DNA of 51,735 bases from SAR202 cluster bacterium (GTDB taxonomy: Bacteria; Chloroflexota; Dehalococcoidia; Lucifugimonadales; Australimonadaceae), in contig VGZX01000008.1 of NCBI GenBank assembly GCA_016872415.1, positions 1 to 51,735 of the forward strand, read 5' to 3'. Under the pieces are notes generated by a model. It had not been told where the DNA came from, did not search any database, and worked only from the letters and a program-made list of their open reading frames with translations. Both the position numbers and the translations under genes were made by a program. This document shows positions 1 through 8,660 of the stretch, piece after piece. How positions within the stretch are numbered: the stretch's first letter is position 1; each line of letters starts with the position of its first letter.

Positions 1-447
1 CAGCACCACGAATGGGTCGGGCATGGGATGGGTGACGCCGTCCACCGTCACCTGCCGCTCCTCCATGCACTCCAGCAGCGCCGCCTGCGTCTTCGGCGAG
101 GCTCGGTTGATCTCGTCCGCCAGCACCACCTGCGCCACGATCGGCCCCTGCCGGAACTCGAACTCGCCCGTCTTCTGATTGAACATCGACACGCCGACGA
201 TGTCGCTGGGCAGCAGGTCGGGCGTGAACTGGATGCGGCGGAAACTGCCGCCGATCGACTTGGCGATGCTCCTGGCAAGCATGGTCTTGCCGACGCCGGG
301 CACGTCCTCGACCAGCACGTGGCCCTTGCACATGAGGGCCATGATGGCGAGGCGTTGCTCGGTCGCTTTTCCGAAGACCACGCGGGCCAGGTTCTCTTGG
401 AGCCGTTCGGCGATGGGGCGAGCTTGTTGCACGAGGGATTGTTTCAT
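1..447 (-). CDS. MoxR-family AAA+ ATPase, N-terminal part
   Basis: The first 149 residues of a MoxR-type AAA+ ATPase are present; the gene runs off the left edge. The Walker A motif (EDVPGVGKT, about residues 47-55) and the Walker B motif ([15 protein letters not shown], about 107-121) are both visible and match the MoxR subgroup closely. Family members act as chaperone-like ATPases that help mature other proteins, often working with a VWA-domain protein and a DUF58 protein encoded next to them; those partners would lie outside this window. The start is the ATG at 447. The family call is firm; the specific client is unknown. Confidence 0.93.
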   Translation of the reverse strand, partial: MKQSLVQQARPIAERLQENLARVVFGKATEQRLAIMALMCKGHVLVEDVPGVGKTMLARSIAKSIGGSFRRIQFTPDLLPSDIVGVSMFNQKTGEFEFRQGPIVAQVVLADEINRASPKTQAALLECMEERQVTVDGVTHPMPDPFVVL

Positions 448-663
448 TAACGGTGTGCACTCCGGGCGCGGGGTAGAGCCGCTAACATCGTACGCTCCGC
501 CAGGGTCGCGCACGGATTATGACGCGCTAGATCGAAAAAGGGTTACAACGGCCCTAGTCGATGGTAGGTGCTACGGCGGAAGGCGTCAATGCGACTTCCG
601 TTAACGAGCGCCTCCCGCGCGCCCGCCAGGTGCCATCGTGTGGCGGGGCCTCGTCCCGATTCA

Positions 664-1332
664 TTAGCGATCCGGTGAATTGAGCGATTCCCAAAGCCCC
701 GCATCCCAGCCCTCGTCGCCAATGAGCGGCGCGAACTGGCACGCGCCAAGCCATGTCGGCTGGGGGCCGTTCTCCGTCGCGCGCACCAGCACCAACTGCT
801 GCATGAACGGCATGCCGACCGGCATTACCAAGCGCCCACCCGGCGCGAGCTCCGCGACCAGCCCAGCCGGCACCGACGACGCCGCGGCGCCAACGACGAT
901 GGCGTTGTACGGCCCTCCCATCGGAAAGCCCAACTCGCGCCCTGCCTCGACGACGGTGACGTTGGAAATGCCAAGCTGCCCCAAGTTCCGGCGGGCCCGC
1001 TCCGCCAGCGACGCGGTCCGCTCCACCGTCACGACGCGCGCCGCCAGCTTCGACAGCAGCGCCGCCTGATAGCCGGTGCCCGTGCCCACGTCCAACACGG
1101 CGTCCGACGGCTCTACTGCCAGCGCCTGCAGCATGGTCGCCACGATGAGCGGCTGCGAGATGGTTTGGCCCTCGCCCACCGGCAACGGCCGGTTCTCATA
1201 TGCGTGCCGGGCGAGCTCCGGCGGCACGAAGACCTCGCGGGGCGTCGTCGCGATCGCCTCCAACACGCGCGCCTCGGTGATGTCGGCGCGGAGCGAATCC
1301 AGCAGCCGCTGTAGTGCTTCGGAGTGCTGCAT
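664..1332 (-). CDS. pcm: Protein-L-isoaspartate O-methyltransferase
   Basis: This enzyme transfers a methyl group from SAM to L-isoaspartyl residues in aged proteins, starting their repair. The 222-residue protein has the family substrate-side motif GEGQTISQP (residues 53-61) and the SAM-binding glycine loop DVGTGTGYQA (81-90), followed by VVTVER. The length is normal for Pcm. It lies on the same strand as the MoxR gene but about 215 bases upstream of it, so co-transcription is possible but not shown. It is divergent from the heme operon that starts at 1.5 kb. Confidence 0.95.
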   Translation of the reverse strand: MQHSEALQRLLDSLRADITEARVLEAIATTPREVFVPPELARHAYENRPLPVGEGQTISQPLIVATMLQALAVEPSDAVLDVGTGTGYQAALLSKLAARVVTVERTASLAERARRNLGQLGISNVTVVEAGRELGFPMGGPYNAIVVGAAASSVPAGLVAELAPGGRLVMPVGMPFMQQLVLVRATENGPQPTWLGACQFAPLIGDEGWDAGLWESLNSPDR

Positions 1333-1429
1333 CGGCCCTGCCTTTCCCTACCCTAATACGCTCGCGCGGCCAAATGACGCCGCGCGAATTCGGCGCCCAG
1401 CGGTGCGACGGTGCCATAATCGGCGTGTT

Positions 1430-1523
1430 TGACTACCGTGCCACGGGTGATTAACCTACCGTACCGCACCAAGACATTATAAGATTTCTGTAGATTTTCG
1501 CAGTTTTGGAAGGTTGGCCGCCC
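1430..1523. promoter_or_regulatory. AT-rich divergent promoter region between pcm and the heme operon
   Basis: This is a locally AT-rich patch in GC-rich DNA. It contains TATAAG on the plus strand (1478-1483), which could be the -10 of the heme operon, and an overlapping TATAAT on the minus strand (1476-1481), which could serve pcm. Neither has a convincing -35 at 16-18 bases, so this rests on composition, the -10-like hexamers and the divergent gene layout. Confidence 0.35.
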
Positions 1524-2165
1524 ATGGATTCCTCCGTCGAGGGCATCGTCGACCGCAAATGGGTCACGCTCGGCATGGCGCGCGCCTTGCTGGGCATCAA
1601 CGAAGCCACCCTCCGCCAGTGGGCCGACCGCGGCATGGTGCGCGCGTTCCGCACGCCGGGCGGCCACCGACGCTTTTCGCTCGAGGACATCAACGCGCTG
1701 ATGACGAACGGCCACCGGGCCGATGGCGCCATCGACGACGCGACGGTGCTCCCTCGCGTGCGGCGCAAGGTGCATCGGGCCCACCACGCCATGCCCGCTT
1801 GGCTCGAACACCTGGACCCGGAGGTGAGCGGCCGCCTGCGCGAGATCGGCGGACAGCTGCTGCACTTGTGCGTGACCCAGGGCCACGACGACTCGCGGCA
1901 AAAGAGCCTCACTCTCGCGCGCAAGCTGGGGCAGGCCTACGGCCAGGCGCTCGCGAGCAGCGAGGTGCCGCTGGAGCACGCCGTGCAAGCGTTCGTCTTC
2001 TTTCGCGAAACGACCATGTCGGCCGTCGCGCCGTCGCTGGCGGCAAACGTCGCCCGCGCCCAGCAGGCCAGCCAATACTGGCGGCAAATCAGCCGCCTGA
2101 CCGACGCCGTGCTGCTGGGCATGACCGCGGCGTACCAGCGCGCCCGCGTCGACGATCACCAGTAG
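1524..2165 (+). CDS. HTH regulator with RsbR-type helical sensor domain (putative)
   Basis: A 213-residue protein. The N-terminal part (about residues 10-60) is a MerR/BldC-like winged HTH, with the recognition pattern NEATLRQWADRG followed by FRTPGGHRRF. The C-terminal half (about 90-205) is all-helical and resembles the N-terminal domain of RsbRD-type stressosome proteins (YGQALASSEVPLEHAVQAF, then FFRET). That domain has a globin-like fold in known members. I chose the ATG at 1524 because GGAAGG lies about 10 bases upstream; a TTG at 1506 has no such site. It stops 10 bases before the siroheme decarboxylase gene, so it heads the heme operon and may regulate it. The ligand is unknown; a tetrapyrrole is an attractive guess only. 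Confidence 0.75.
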   Translation: MDSSVEGIVDRKWVTLGMARALLGINEATLRQWADRGMVRAFRTPGGHRRFSLEDINALMTNGHRADGAIDDATVLPRVRRKVHRAHHAMPAWLEHLDPEVSGRLREIGGQLLHLCVTQGHDDSRQKSLTLARKLGQAYGQALASSEVPLEHAVQAFVFFRETTMSAVAPSLAANVARAQQASQYWRQISRLTDAVLLGMTAAYQRARVDDHQ

Positions 2166-2175
2166 GGACGAGGAA

Positions 2176-3237
2176 ATGGCGACCAGAACACCAGCGATGG
2201 ACCTCACCGACCGGCAGCTGTTGAATGTGCTGCAATCCGACTTCCCGCTCGCCGAGGAGCCCTACAAAGTGCTCGGCGCGCGATTGGAGCTGACCGAGGG
2301 CGAGGTCATCGAGCGCATCGCGCGGCTCAAGAAGCGCAACGTCGTCCGCCAGGTGAGCGCGATCTTCGACACGCGCCGCCTCGGCTATGAGACGTGCCTC
2401 GTCGCCTTCCGTTACCCGCCCGAGCTGTTGAACAAGGGCGCGTACCGCGTCAACAAGCACCCCGGCGTCAGCCACAACTACGCCCGCAACGGCTACTTCA
2501 ACCTCTGGTTCACGATCGCCGTCCCGCCCGACGACGACTTGCAATCCACGGTGGAGCGCCTTGCCCGCGAAACCGGCGCCATCGCCGCGCGCGTCATGCC
2601 CACCATCCGTTTCTTCAAGATCGGCGTGAACTTCGACATGGTGGCCGAGAAGGGAGCCGCGTACGACTATTACTCGCCGGACGGGTTCGCCAAGCAGGCC
2701 GCGCCCAAGGGCGGCGTGAAGGGCCTGAACGAGCAATGGAACAAGGCCGAGGCCCTTACGCCGTTCGAGATCGACGTCATCCGCGAGCTGCAAGAGGACC
2801 TGCCGCTGGAGGGCCGTCCGTTCGATGCAATGGCCGCGCGCCTTGGCCTGTCCGTCACGGAGCTGTTCGATCAGGCCGCGGCGTTCCAGCGGCGGGGCAT
2901 CATGCGGCGCTACAGCGCGGTGCTCTACCACCGCAAGGCCGGCTTCTCGCACAACGCGATGGCCGTCTGGAAGGTCCCCGAGGAGCGGGCCGTCGAGGTC
3001 GGCTTGACCATGGCGGAAAGCCCTTGGGTCACGCATTGCTATCAGCGCCCCACCTTCCCCGACTGGGAATACACCCACTTCACCATGATCCACGCGCCGA
3101 CGAAGGAGCAATGCGAGCAGGTCGCGGGCGACATCGCGCGCCAGACGGGGATCGCGGACTACCAGCTGCTCTATTCGACGCGTGAATACAAGAAGACCCG
3201 TGTCCGCTACTTCGTCGAACACGAAGCGAAGGTGTAG
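2176..3237 (+). CDS. Fused siroheme decarboxylase (AhbA+AhbB-like)
   Basis: Siroheme decarboxylase removes the C12 and C18 acetate carboxyls of siroheme to give 12,18-didecarboxysiroheme, the first committed step of the siroheme-dependent heme route (or of heme d1 synthesis). The 353-residue protein consists of two Lrp/AsnC-type halves. Each has a degenerate HTH (residues about 8-65 and 192-245) followed by an RAM-like alpha/beta domain. The N half contains IFDTRRLGYETC; the C half contains RRYSAVLYHRKAGF, typical of the family. AhbA and AhbB are normally separate proteins of about 150-170 residues that form a heterodimer; here both are on one chain. Its place between a regulator and precorrin-2 dehydrogenase supports the assignment over a plain Lrp regulator. 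Confidence 0.85.
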   Translation: MATRTPAMDLTDRQLLNVLQSDFPLAEEPYKVLGARLELTEGEVIERIARLKKRNVVRQVSAIFDTRRLGYETCLVAFRYPPELLNKGAYRVNKHPGVSHNYARNGYFNLWFTIAVPPDDDLQSTVERLARETGAIAARVMPTIRFFKIGVNFDMVAEKGAAYDYYSPDGFAKQAAPKGGVKGLNEQWNKAEALTPFEIDVIRELQEDLPLEGRPFDAMAARLGLSVTELFDQAAAFQRRGIMRRYSAVLYHRKAGFSHNAMAVWKVPEERAVEVGLTMAESPWVTHCYQRPTFPDWEYTHFTMIHAPTKEQCEQVAGDIARQTGIADYQLLYSTREYKKTRVRYFVEHEAKV

Positions 3238-3239
3238 CG

Positions 3240-3917
3240 TTGGGCCGCTATTACCCGGTCTATCTCGACATAGCAAGGCGTCGCTGCGTGGTGATCGGCG
3301 CGGGCCCGGTTGCCGAGCGCAAGGTGCGGCAGCTGCTGGCCGCCGGCGCCGACGTGACGCTGGTGAGCCCGGAGGCGACGCCCGAGCTGCGGCGGTCGGC
3401 CGAGGCGGGCCGGCTGCGGTGGATCGAGCGCGGCTACGCGGAAGGCGACCTGGCGGGGGCGTTCCTCGCCATCGCCGCCACCGACGATACCGAGGTCAAC
3501 CGCGCGGTGTCGGCCGAGGCCGAGCGTGAGCGGGCGCTGCTGAACGTGGTCGACGTGCCGTCGCTGTGCACCTTCGTTGCTCCGGCCATCGTCGAGCGCG
3601 GCCCGGTAACCGTCGCCATCTCCACCGGCGGCGCCAGCCCCGCCCTCGCCCGCAAGATACGCGAGCTCATGAATGGCACGCAGCACCCCGGCGTCGACGA
3701 TGCTGGCCCCTACTGCCGTTGCCTGTCCTGGGCCGACGCCGCCGACGTGCTCGCCGACGTGCGCGCGGAGCTGAAATCGCGGCGCCACACCGCGTCGCCG
3801 GAGGCATGGCAGCAGGCGATGGACGAGGAAACGCTGGCACTCGTGCGGGCCGGGCAATCGCGAGCGGCGAGGGAGCGGCTGCTGCGGGCGCTGCTCGGCG
3901 CGGCGGCGAAGGGGTAG
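3240..3917 (+). CDS. Precorrin-2 dehydrogenase / sirohydrochlorin ferrochelatase
   Basis: A Met8/CysG N-domain-type protein of 225 residues. It oxidises precorrin-2 to sirohydrochlorin with NAD+ and inserts iron to make siroheme. The N-terminus carries the NAD-binding loop VVIGAGPVAERKV (about residues 16-28). The middle has the family motif FVAPAIVERGPVTVAISTGG (about 115-134). The start is a TTG at 3240, two bases after the stop of the siroheme decarboxylase gene, so translational coupling is likely. The SUMT activity usually fused to it in CysG is supplied by the separate cobA-hemD gene at 6.1 kb. Confidence 0.9.
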   Translation: MGRYYPVYLDIARRRCVVIGAGPVAERKVRQLLAAGADVTLVSPEATPELRRSAEAGRLRWIERGYAEGDLAGAFLAIAATDDTEVNRAVSAEAERERALLNVVDVPSLCTFVAPAIVERGPVTVAISTGGASPALARKIRELMNGTQHPGVDDAGPYCRCLSWADAADVLADVRAELKSRRHTASPEAWQQAMDEETLALVRAGQSRAARERLLRALLGAAAKG

Positions 3918-3919
3918 CC

Positions 3920-5170
3920 GTGCGCATCCTGCTCACCGGGCTCAACCATAGGACGGCTCCGCTCGTCACGCGAGAGGCCCTCAGCCTCACCCAAGCGCAA
4001 GTGCCCGCGGCCCTCGCGGCGCTCCAAGAAGACGTGGGGCGTGGCGTCATCGTCTCCACCTGCAACCGCATGGAGGTCTACGTCGCCGTCGATGACCCCG
4101 ACCGCGGGCAAGACGGCTTGCGCCGGTTCTTCGAGCGCCAATTCGGCGTGCGCCTCGAGGAGGTGAGCCCCTATCTCTACACCCGTCAGCACGACGACGC
4201 CGTGCGGCATCTCTATCGCGTGGCGAGCAGCCTCGACTCGTTGATCATCGGCGAGTCGGAGATCCTCGGCCAGGTGCGCGAGGCCTACAGCGCCGCCAGC
4301 CGCGCCGGGGTGGCGACGGGCGTGCTGGCGCACGTGTTCCACAACGCGCTGCGCGTGGGCAAGCGGGCCCGCGCTGAAACGGCCATCGGCCGCAATGCCT
4401 TGTCCGTCAGCCGCGCCTGCGTGGAGATGGCCCGGCGCGCCCTGGGCGACCTGCGGGACCTGCGGGGCCTCGTCGTCGGCGTTGGCGAGGCGGGCAGCCT
4501 CGCGGCGCGGGCATTGCGCGATGCCGGCGTGGCCGACATGACGGTAACGAGCCGCACGCTCGCCCACGCACGGGAGCTGGCCGCCGAGCTCGACGGCACG
4601 GCCGCACCGCTGGCCGAGCTCCAATCGTTGCTGACCTCGGCCGACATCGTGGTGAGCGGCACCGGCGCGCCCGACTTGATCGTGACGCACGATCTGGTGG
4701 CGAAGGTGATGAGCAAGCGAGGCGGCCGACCGTTGTTCGTCATCGACATCGCCCTGCCGCGCGACATCGACCCGTCCGTCGCGGGCATCCCCGGCGTCCA
4801 CCTCTACACGATGTACGACCTCGAACTGATCGCGGAGGCCAACCGGAAGGAACGCGAGGCGGAAGCGAAGCGCGCGGAGCGCATCGTCGAGGAAGAGGTC
4901 GCGAAGTTCGAGTCGTGGTGGGAAACGCTGGAAACCGCGCCCACCATCACCGCAATCCGATCGCAAGCCGAAGCCGTGCGCGAGGCGGAGGTCGCTCGCA
5001 TGCTGCGCCGCGCCAACGGCATGACCGCGGCCGACCGCGCGGCGGTCGAGGCGATGAGCAAGGCGCTGGTGAAGAAGCTGCTGCACCGCCCCACCGCCAG
5101 GCTCCGCGAGCGCGGCGAGCAATCCCTCACCCATGCCGCCCGTGAGCTATTCGGCATCGATGGCGACTAG
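3920..5170 (+). CDS. hemA: Glutamyl-tRNA reductase
   Basis: HemA reduces the glutamate on glutamyl-tRNA to glutamate-1-semialdehyde with NADPH, the entry step of C5-pathway tetrapyrrole synthesis. The 416-residue protein has the N-terminal GLNHRTAPL motif, the catalytic cysteine in STCNRMEVY (near residue 50), and the ESEILGQVREAY segment. An NADPH-binding GVGEAGSLAARAL region and a C-terminal helical dimerisation tail follow. The start is the GTG at 3920, two bases after the preceding stop. The protein is of normal length and has no missing catalytic residues. Confidence 0.96.
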   Translation: MRILLTGLNHRTAPLVTREALSLTQAQVPAALAALQEDVGRGVIVSTCNRMEVYVAVDDPDRGQDGLRRFFERQFGVRLEEVSPYLYTRQHDDAVRHLYRVASSLDSLIIGESEILGQVREAYSAASRAGVATGVLAHVFHNALRVGKRARAETAIGRNALSVSRACVEMARRALGDLRDLRGLVVGVGEAGSLAARALRDAGVADMTVTSRTLAHARELAAELDGTAAPLAELQSLLTSADIVVSGTGAPDLIVTHDLVAKVMSKRGGRPLFVIDIALPRDIDPSVAGIPGVHLYTMYDLELIAEANRKEREAEAKRAERIVEEEVAKFESWWETLETAPTITAIRSQAEAVREAEVARMLRRANGMTAADRAAVEAMSKALVKKLLHRPTARLRERGEQSLTHAARELFGIDGD

Positions 5171-5185
5171 CGTAGGAGCGATCCC

Positions 5186-6109
5186 GTGACCGACACCGTG
5201 CGCGTGGGCACCCGCGGCAGCAAGCTCGCCCTGGCTCAAACGGGCCAGGTCGTGGATGCGCTGCGGAAGGTCTCCTCGAACGTCGAGTTCGCCGTCGAAA
5301 CGCTCACCAGCGCCGGCGACCGGAACGCCGACGCCCCGCTGGCCGCGTTGGGACGTGGCGCCTTCACTTCGACGCTGGAACAGGCGCTCCGCGAGGGCCG
5401 CATCGACCTCGCGGTGCACAGCCTGAAGGACCTGCCAGCGGACGAGCAGCCCGGGATCATGACTGTGCCGGTGCTGGAGCGCGCCGACCCGCGCGACGTG
5501 CTCGTCAACCGTTGGAACGCGACGCTGATGCAACTGCCCGCCGGGGCGCGCATCGGCACCAGCTCGCCGCGGCGCGCGGCCCAACTGAAGCTCGGCCGCA
5601 AGGACATCGAATTCCTCCCCATCCGCGGCAACGTCGAGACGCGCATCGCGAAGGCGACAGGCGACGGCTACGACGGCGCCGTGCTCGCCGCCGCCGGCTT
5701 GATTCGGCTTGGCCTTCAATCGCATGTCGCCGAGTACCTCTCGCCCCTGGCCTGCCCACCGGATCCCGGCCAGGGCGCCTTGGCCGTGCAGCTGCGGACG
5801 AATGAAGAGCGGCTGTTCCAGATCGTCCGCGCCCTCATCCACCGCCCAACCACGTCGGCCGTGCTGGCCGAGCGCTGGGTGCTCCGCGCGGCGGGCGGCG
5901 GCTGTGCGGTGCCGATCGGCGCCCTCGCCACCGTGGACGGCGACAAGGTGCGACTGCTGGCGGCCATCACCGCCCTTGACGGCTCCAAGACGTATCGCGT
6001 CGAGGTCACCGGGCCGATCGCCGACCCCGACGTCATCGGCAAGGCCGCATACCAGCAACTCATGGCGCACGGCGCCGCCGCGCTGCTCACGGGCGGGGCC
6101 TCCAAATGA
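5186..6109 (+). CDS. hemC: Hydroxymethylbilane synthase (porphobilinogen deaminase)
   Basis: HemC joins four porphobilinogen units into hydroxymethylbilane on a covalently bound dipyrromethane primer. In this 307-residue protein the primer-binding cysteine is C240 (AAGGGCAVPIGA) and the catalytic aspartate is D74 (IDLAVHSLKDLP). The substrate-binding arginines in GTSSPRRAAQL and RGNVETR are present. The GTG start at 5186 follows AGGAGCG at good spacing. Its stop overlaps the ATG of cobA-hemD in an ATGA, so the two are translationally coupled. Confidence 0.96.
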   Translation: MTDTVRVGTRGSKLALAQTGQVVDALRKVSSNVEFAVETLTSAGDRNADAPLAALGRGAFTSTLEQALREGRIDLAVHSLKDLPADEQPGIMTVPVLERADPRDVLVNRWNATLMQLPAGARIGTSSPRRAAQLKLGRKDIEFLPIRGNVETRIAKATGDGYDGAVLAAAGLIRLGLQSHVAEYLSPLACPPDPGQGALAVQLRTNEERLFQIVRALIHRPTTSAVLAERWVLRAAGGGCAVPIGALATVDGDKVRLLAAITALDGSKTYRVEVTGPIADPDVIGKAAYQQLMAHGAAALLTGGASK

Positions 6110-7638
6110 GCGCATCCGGAATGGTCTACCTCGTCGGCGCGGGCCCGGGCGATCCGGGCCTCATCACCGTGCGCGGCGTCGAATGCTTGCGGCAGGCGGA
6201 CTTCGTCGTCTACGACCGTCTCAGCAACGCCGCGCTGCTCGAACACGCGCCGGCGGGCGCCGACCGCGTGTTCATGGGCAAGGAGCCCGAGACGCCGTCC
6301 GCGTTCCAGCAGGCCATCAGCGCGACGCTCGTGCAGGCCGCGCGCGGGGGCAAAACCGTCGTCCGGCTCAAGGGTGGCGACCCGTTCGTGTTCGGCCGAG
6401 GCGGCGAGGAGATCGAGGAGCTGCGCGCGGCGGGCATCCCATTCGAGGTGGTGCCCGGCATCACGTCGGCCGTCGCCGTGCCCGCCTACGCCGGCATACC
6501 GGTGACCCACCGTGGGGTGGCGACGGCGTTCACGGTCGTGAGCGGCAGCGAGGACCCCGACAAGCCCGAATCGTCGCTCGATTGGCCGGCGCTCGCCAAG
6601 ACGCCGGGCACGCTCGTCGTGCTGATGGGCTGGCGCTCGCTGCCGCGCATCATTGCATCGCTCATCGCCAACGGCCGTCCGGCCGACACCCCCGTCGCCG
6701 TCACCCAGTGGGGCACGCTGCCGAGCCAGCGGACCGTGTCCGGCACCCTCGCCGACATCGTGGAGCGCGGAATGCAGGCCAAGATTGCCTCGCCAGTCGT
6801 CACCGTCATCGGACATGTGGCGGCATTGCGCGACACCATGCGTTGGTTCGACCGGCGCCCGCTCTTCGGCAAGCGCATCCTCGTGACCCGCTCGCGCCGG
6901 CAGGCCAGCGCGTTGAGCAAGCTGATCGCCGAGCAAGGCGGCGAGGCCGTCGAGCTGCCCACCATCGACTTCCAACCGCTCGATTCCCACGCGATCCTCG
7001 ACGAGGCCATCGGCAACCTCCGCCGCTACCGATGGGTGGTCTTCACGAGCGTCAATGCCGTCGACGTGGTGTGGGCCCGGTTGGCGGCGCTGGGCAAGGA
7101 CACACGCGCATTCGGCGACGCGCGGGTGGCGGCGGTGGGCCCGGCAACCGCCGAGGCGTTGGCCGCGCGCGGCATCCGCGCCGACTTCGTCCCCGAAACC
7201 TCGACCTCCGAGGGCGTGGCGCGGGCGTTCCGTGGCTACGACCTCGTTGGCGCGGCGGTGCTGCTGCCGCGCGCCGACATCGCGACCGACGCCCTGCCGG
7301 CCGGCCTCCGCACCGAGGGAGCCGTCGTCGACGACGTGCCGGCCTATCGCAACGTCGTGCCACCAGACGTGGCGGGACGCGCGAGGGAAATCGTCGCCTC
7401 GGACACGCTGGACGCGGCGGCCTTCACGAGCTCGTCGACGGTACGGAACCTCATCGACCTGCTGGGCGGCAACGCGTCGGCGTTGGAGCGCACGCGGATC
7501 GTATGCATCGGGCCGTCCACCGCTCGCGCCGCGCGCGAGGTAGGGTTGCGCGTCGATGCGATCGCGACGGAACATACCGTTCAAGGGCTGCTCCGCGCGT
7601 TGGTCGAACAGCTGACTCATCGTTCCGTCGAGAGGTGA
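6106..7638 (+). CDS. Uroporphyrinogen-III C-methyltransferase / uroporphyrinogen-III synthase fusion
   Basis: A bifunctional 510-residue protein. The N-terminal CobA/SUMT domain (about residues 1-245) methylates uroporphyrinogen III at C2 and C7 to precorrin-2. It shows VYLVGAGPGDPGLIT, the VVRLKGGDPFVFGRGGEE SAM-binding segment and PGITSA. The C-terminal HemD domain (about 255-510) cyclises hydroxymethylbilane with ring-D inversion; it begins at FGKRILVTRSRRQAS and includes VVFTSVNAVD and AAFTSSSTV. The fusion is common in Firmicutes, Chloroflexota and Actinobacteria. It channels the pathway from uroporphyrinogen III towards siroheme, which fits the siroheme genes upstream. Confidence 0.95.
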   Translation: MSASGMVYLVGAGPGDPGLITVRGVECLRQADFVVYDRLSNAALLEHAPAGADRVFMGKEPETPSAFQQAISATLVQAARGGKTVVRLKGGDPFVFGRGGEEIEELRAAGIPFEVVPGITSAVAVPAYAGIPVTHRGVATAFTVVSGSEDPDKPESSLDWPALAKTPGTLVVLMGWRSLPRIIASLIANGRPADTPVAVTQWGTLPSQRTVSGTLADIVERGMQAKIASPVVTVIGHVAALRDTMRWFDRRPLFGKRILVTRSRRQASALSKLIAEQGGEAVELPTIDFQPLDSHAILDEAIGNLRRYRWVVFTSVNAVDVVWARLAALGKDTRAFGDARVAAVGPATAEALAARGIRADFVPETSTSEGVARAFRGYDLVGAAVLLPRADIATDALPAGLRTEGAVVDDVPAYRNVVPPDVAGRAREIVASDTLDAAAFTSSSTVRNLIDLLGGNASALERTRIVCIGPSTARAAREVGLRVDAIATEHTVQGLLRALVEQLTHRSVER

Positions 7639-7642
7639 TGAG

Positions 7643-8659
7643 ATGCGTGAAGTGTGCCATCGCGAACAGACCGACGCCGGATTCCCCAACGTCCGCTTGC
7701 GGCGTCTCCGCCGCTCCGCCACCATGCGCCGCATGCTGCGCGAAACATCGCTCTCGCCCAGCGACTTCATCTATCCGCTTTTCGTGACCCACGGCCGTGA
7801 CGTCCGCATGCCCATCGCGCCGATGCCCGGACAATTCCAGCTCTCGCTAGACCACCTGCTCAAGGAGGTCGCCGAGGCCGAGAATCTTGGCATCCCCGCG
7901 GTGCTGCTGTTCGGCATCCCGGCGCAGAAGGACGCGGCCGGCTCCGAAGCCTATGACCCCCAAGGCGTCGTGCAGGAGGCGGTATCCGCCATCAAGCAGG
8001 CGACCCCCGACATGATCGTCATCACCGACGTTTGCCTGTGCGAATATACCGACCACGGCCACTGCGGCGTGCTCACGGACGACGGCGTGGTTCGCAACGA
8101 CGAGACACTTGAGCTGCTCGCCAAGACGGCCGTATCGCATGCCAACGCCGGCGCCGACATTGTCGCGCCATCGGCCATGATGGACGGGCAAGTCTCGGCC
8201 ATTCGTCGCGCGCTCGACGCGGCGGGCCACGAGGACGTTTCGGTGCTAGCCTACGCCAGCAAATTCGCATCCGCGTTCTATGGCCCGTTCCGTATCGCGG
8301 CCGAATCCGCGCCTCGCTCCGGCGACCGTCGCGCCTACCAGATGGACGCGGGCAACGCGCGGGAAGCCATGCGCGAGATCGACCTCGACGTGGCGGAAGG
8401 CGCCGACCTCCTGATGGTGAAGCCCGCCCTGCCCTATCTCGATATCGTGGCGAAGGCGCGCGAGCGCCACGATCTGCCACTGGCCGCCTACAACGTCAGC
8501 GGCGAATACGCCATGTTGAAGGCCGCCGCCCAAAACGGCTGGCTGGACGAGCGCTCCGCGATGCTGGAAATGCTGACCGGCATCAAGCGGGCCGGCGCCG
8601 ACCTCATCCTCACCTACTTCGCGAAGGATGCCGCGAAAGCGTTGCGTCAGGAGCGTTAG
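7643..8659 (+). CDS. hemB: Delta-aminolevulinic acid dehydratase (porphobilinogen synthase)
   Basis: HemB condenses two 5-aminolevulinate molecules to porphobilinogen. The 338-residue protein keeps the zinc-type active site: cysteines C131, C133 and C141 in TDVCLCEYTDHGHCG. The two Schiff-base lysines are K207 (AYASKFASAFYGPFR) and K260 (LLMVKPALPYLD). The ATG at 7643 sits four bases after the previous stop, with the ribosome-binding site GAGGTG inside the end of cobA-hemD. The first 22 residues are longer than strictly needed; a start at M28 is possible but lacks a site. Confidence 0.96.
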   Translation: MREVCHREQTDAGFPNVRLRRLRRSATMRRMLRETSLSPSDFIYPLFVTHGRDVRMPIAPMPGQFQLSLDHLLKEVAEAENLGIPAVLLFGIPAQKDAAGSEAYDPQGVVQEAVSAIKQATPDMIVITDVCLCEYTDHGHCGVLTDDGVVRNDETLELLAKTAVSHANAGADIVAPSAMMDGQVSAIRRALDAAGHEDVSVLAYASKFASAFYGPFRIAAESAPRSGDRRAYQMDAGNAREAMREIDLDVAEGADLLMVKPALPYLDIVAKARERHDLPLAAYNVSGEYAMLKAAAQNGWLDERSAMLEMLTGIKRAGADLILTYFAKDAAKALRQER

Positions 8660-8660
8660 C

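Noticed and set aside
448..663. A gene between the MoxR gene and pcm
   Set aside because: Short frames here are Arg-rich shadows with no ribosome-binding site; I see nothing supportable.
5716..7770. A 684-codon open frame antisense to hemC and cobA-hemD
   Set aside because: Low-complexity Arg/Ala/His-rich translation with no domain; a product of high-GC codon bias opposite well-recognised genes.
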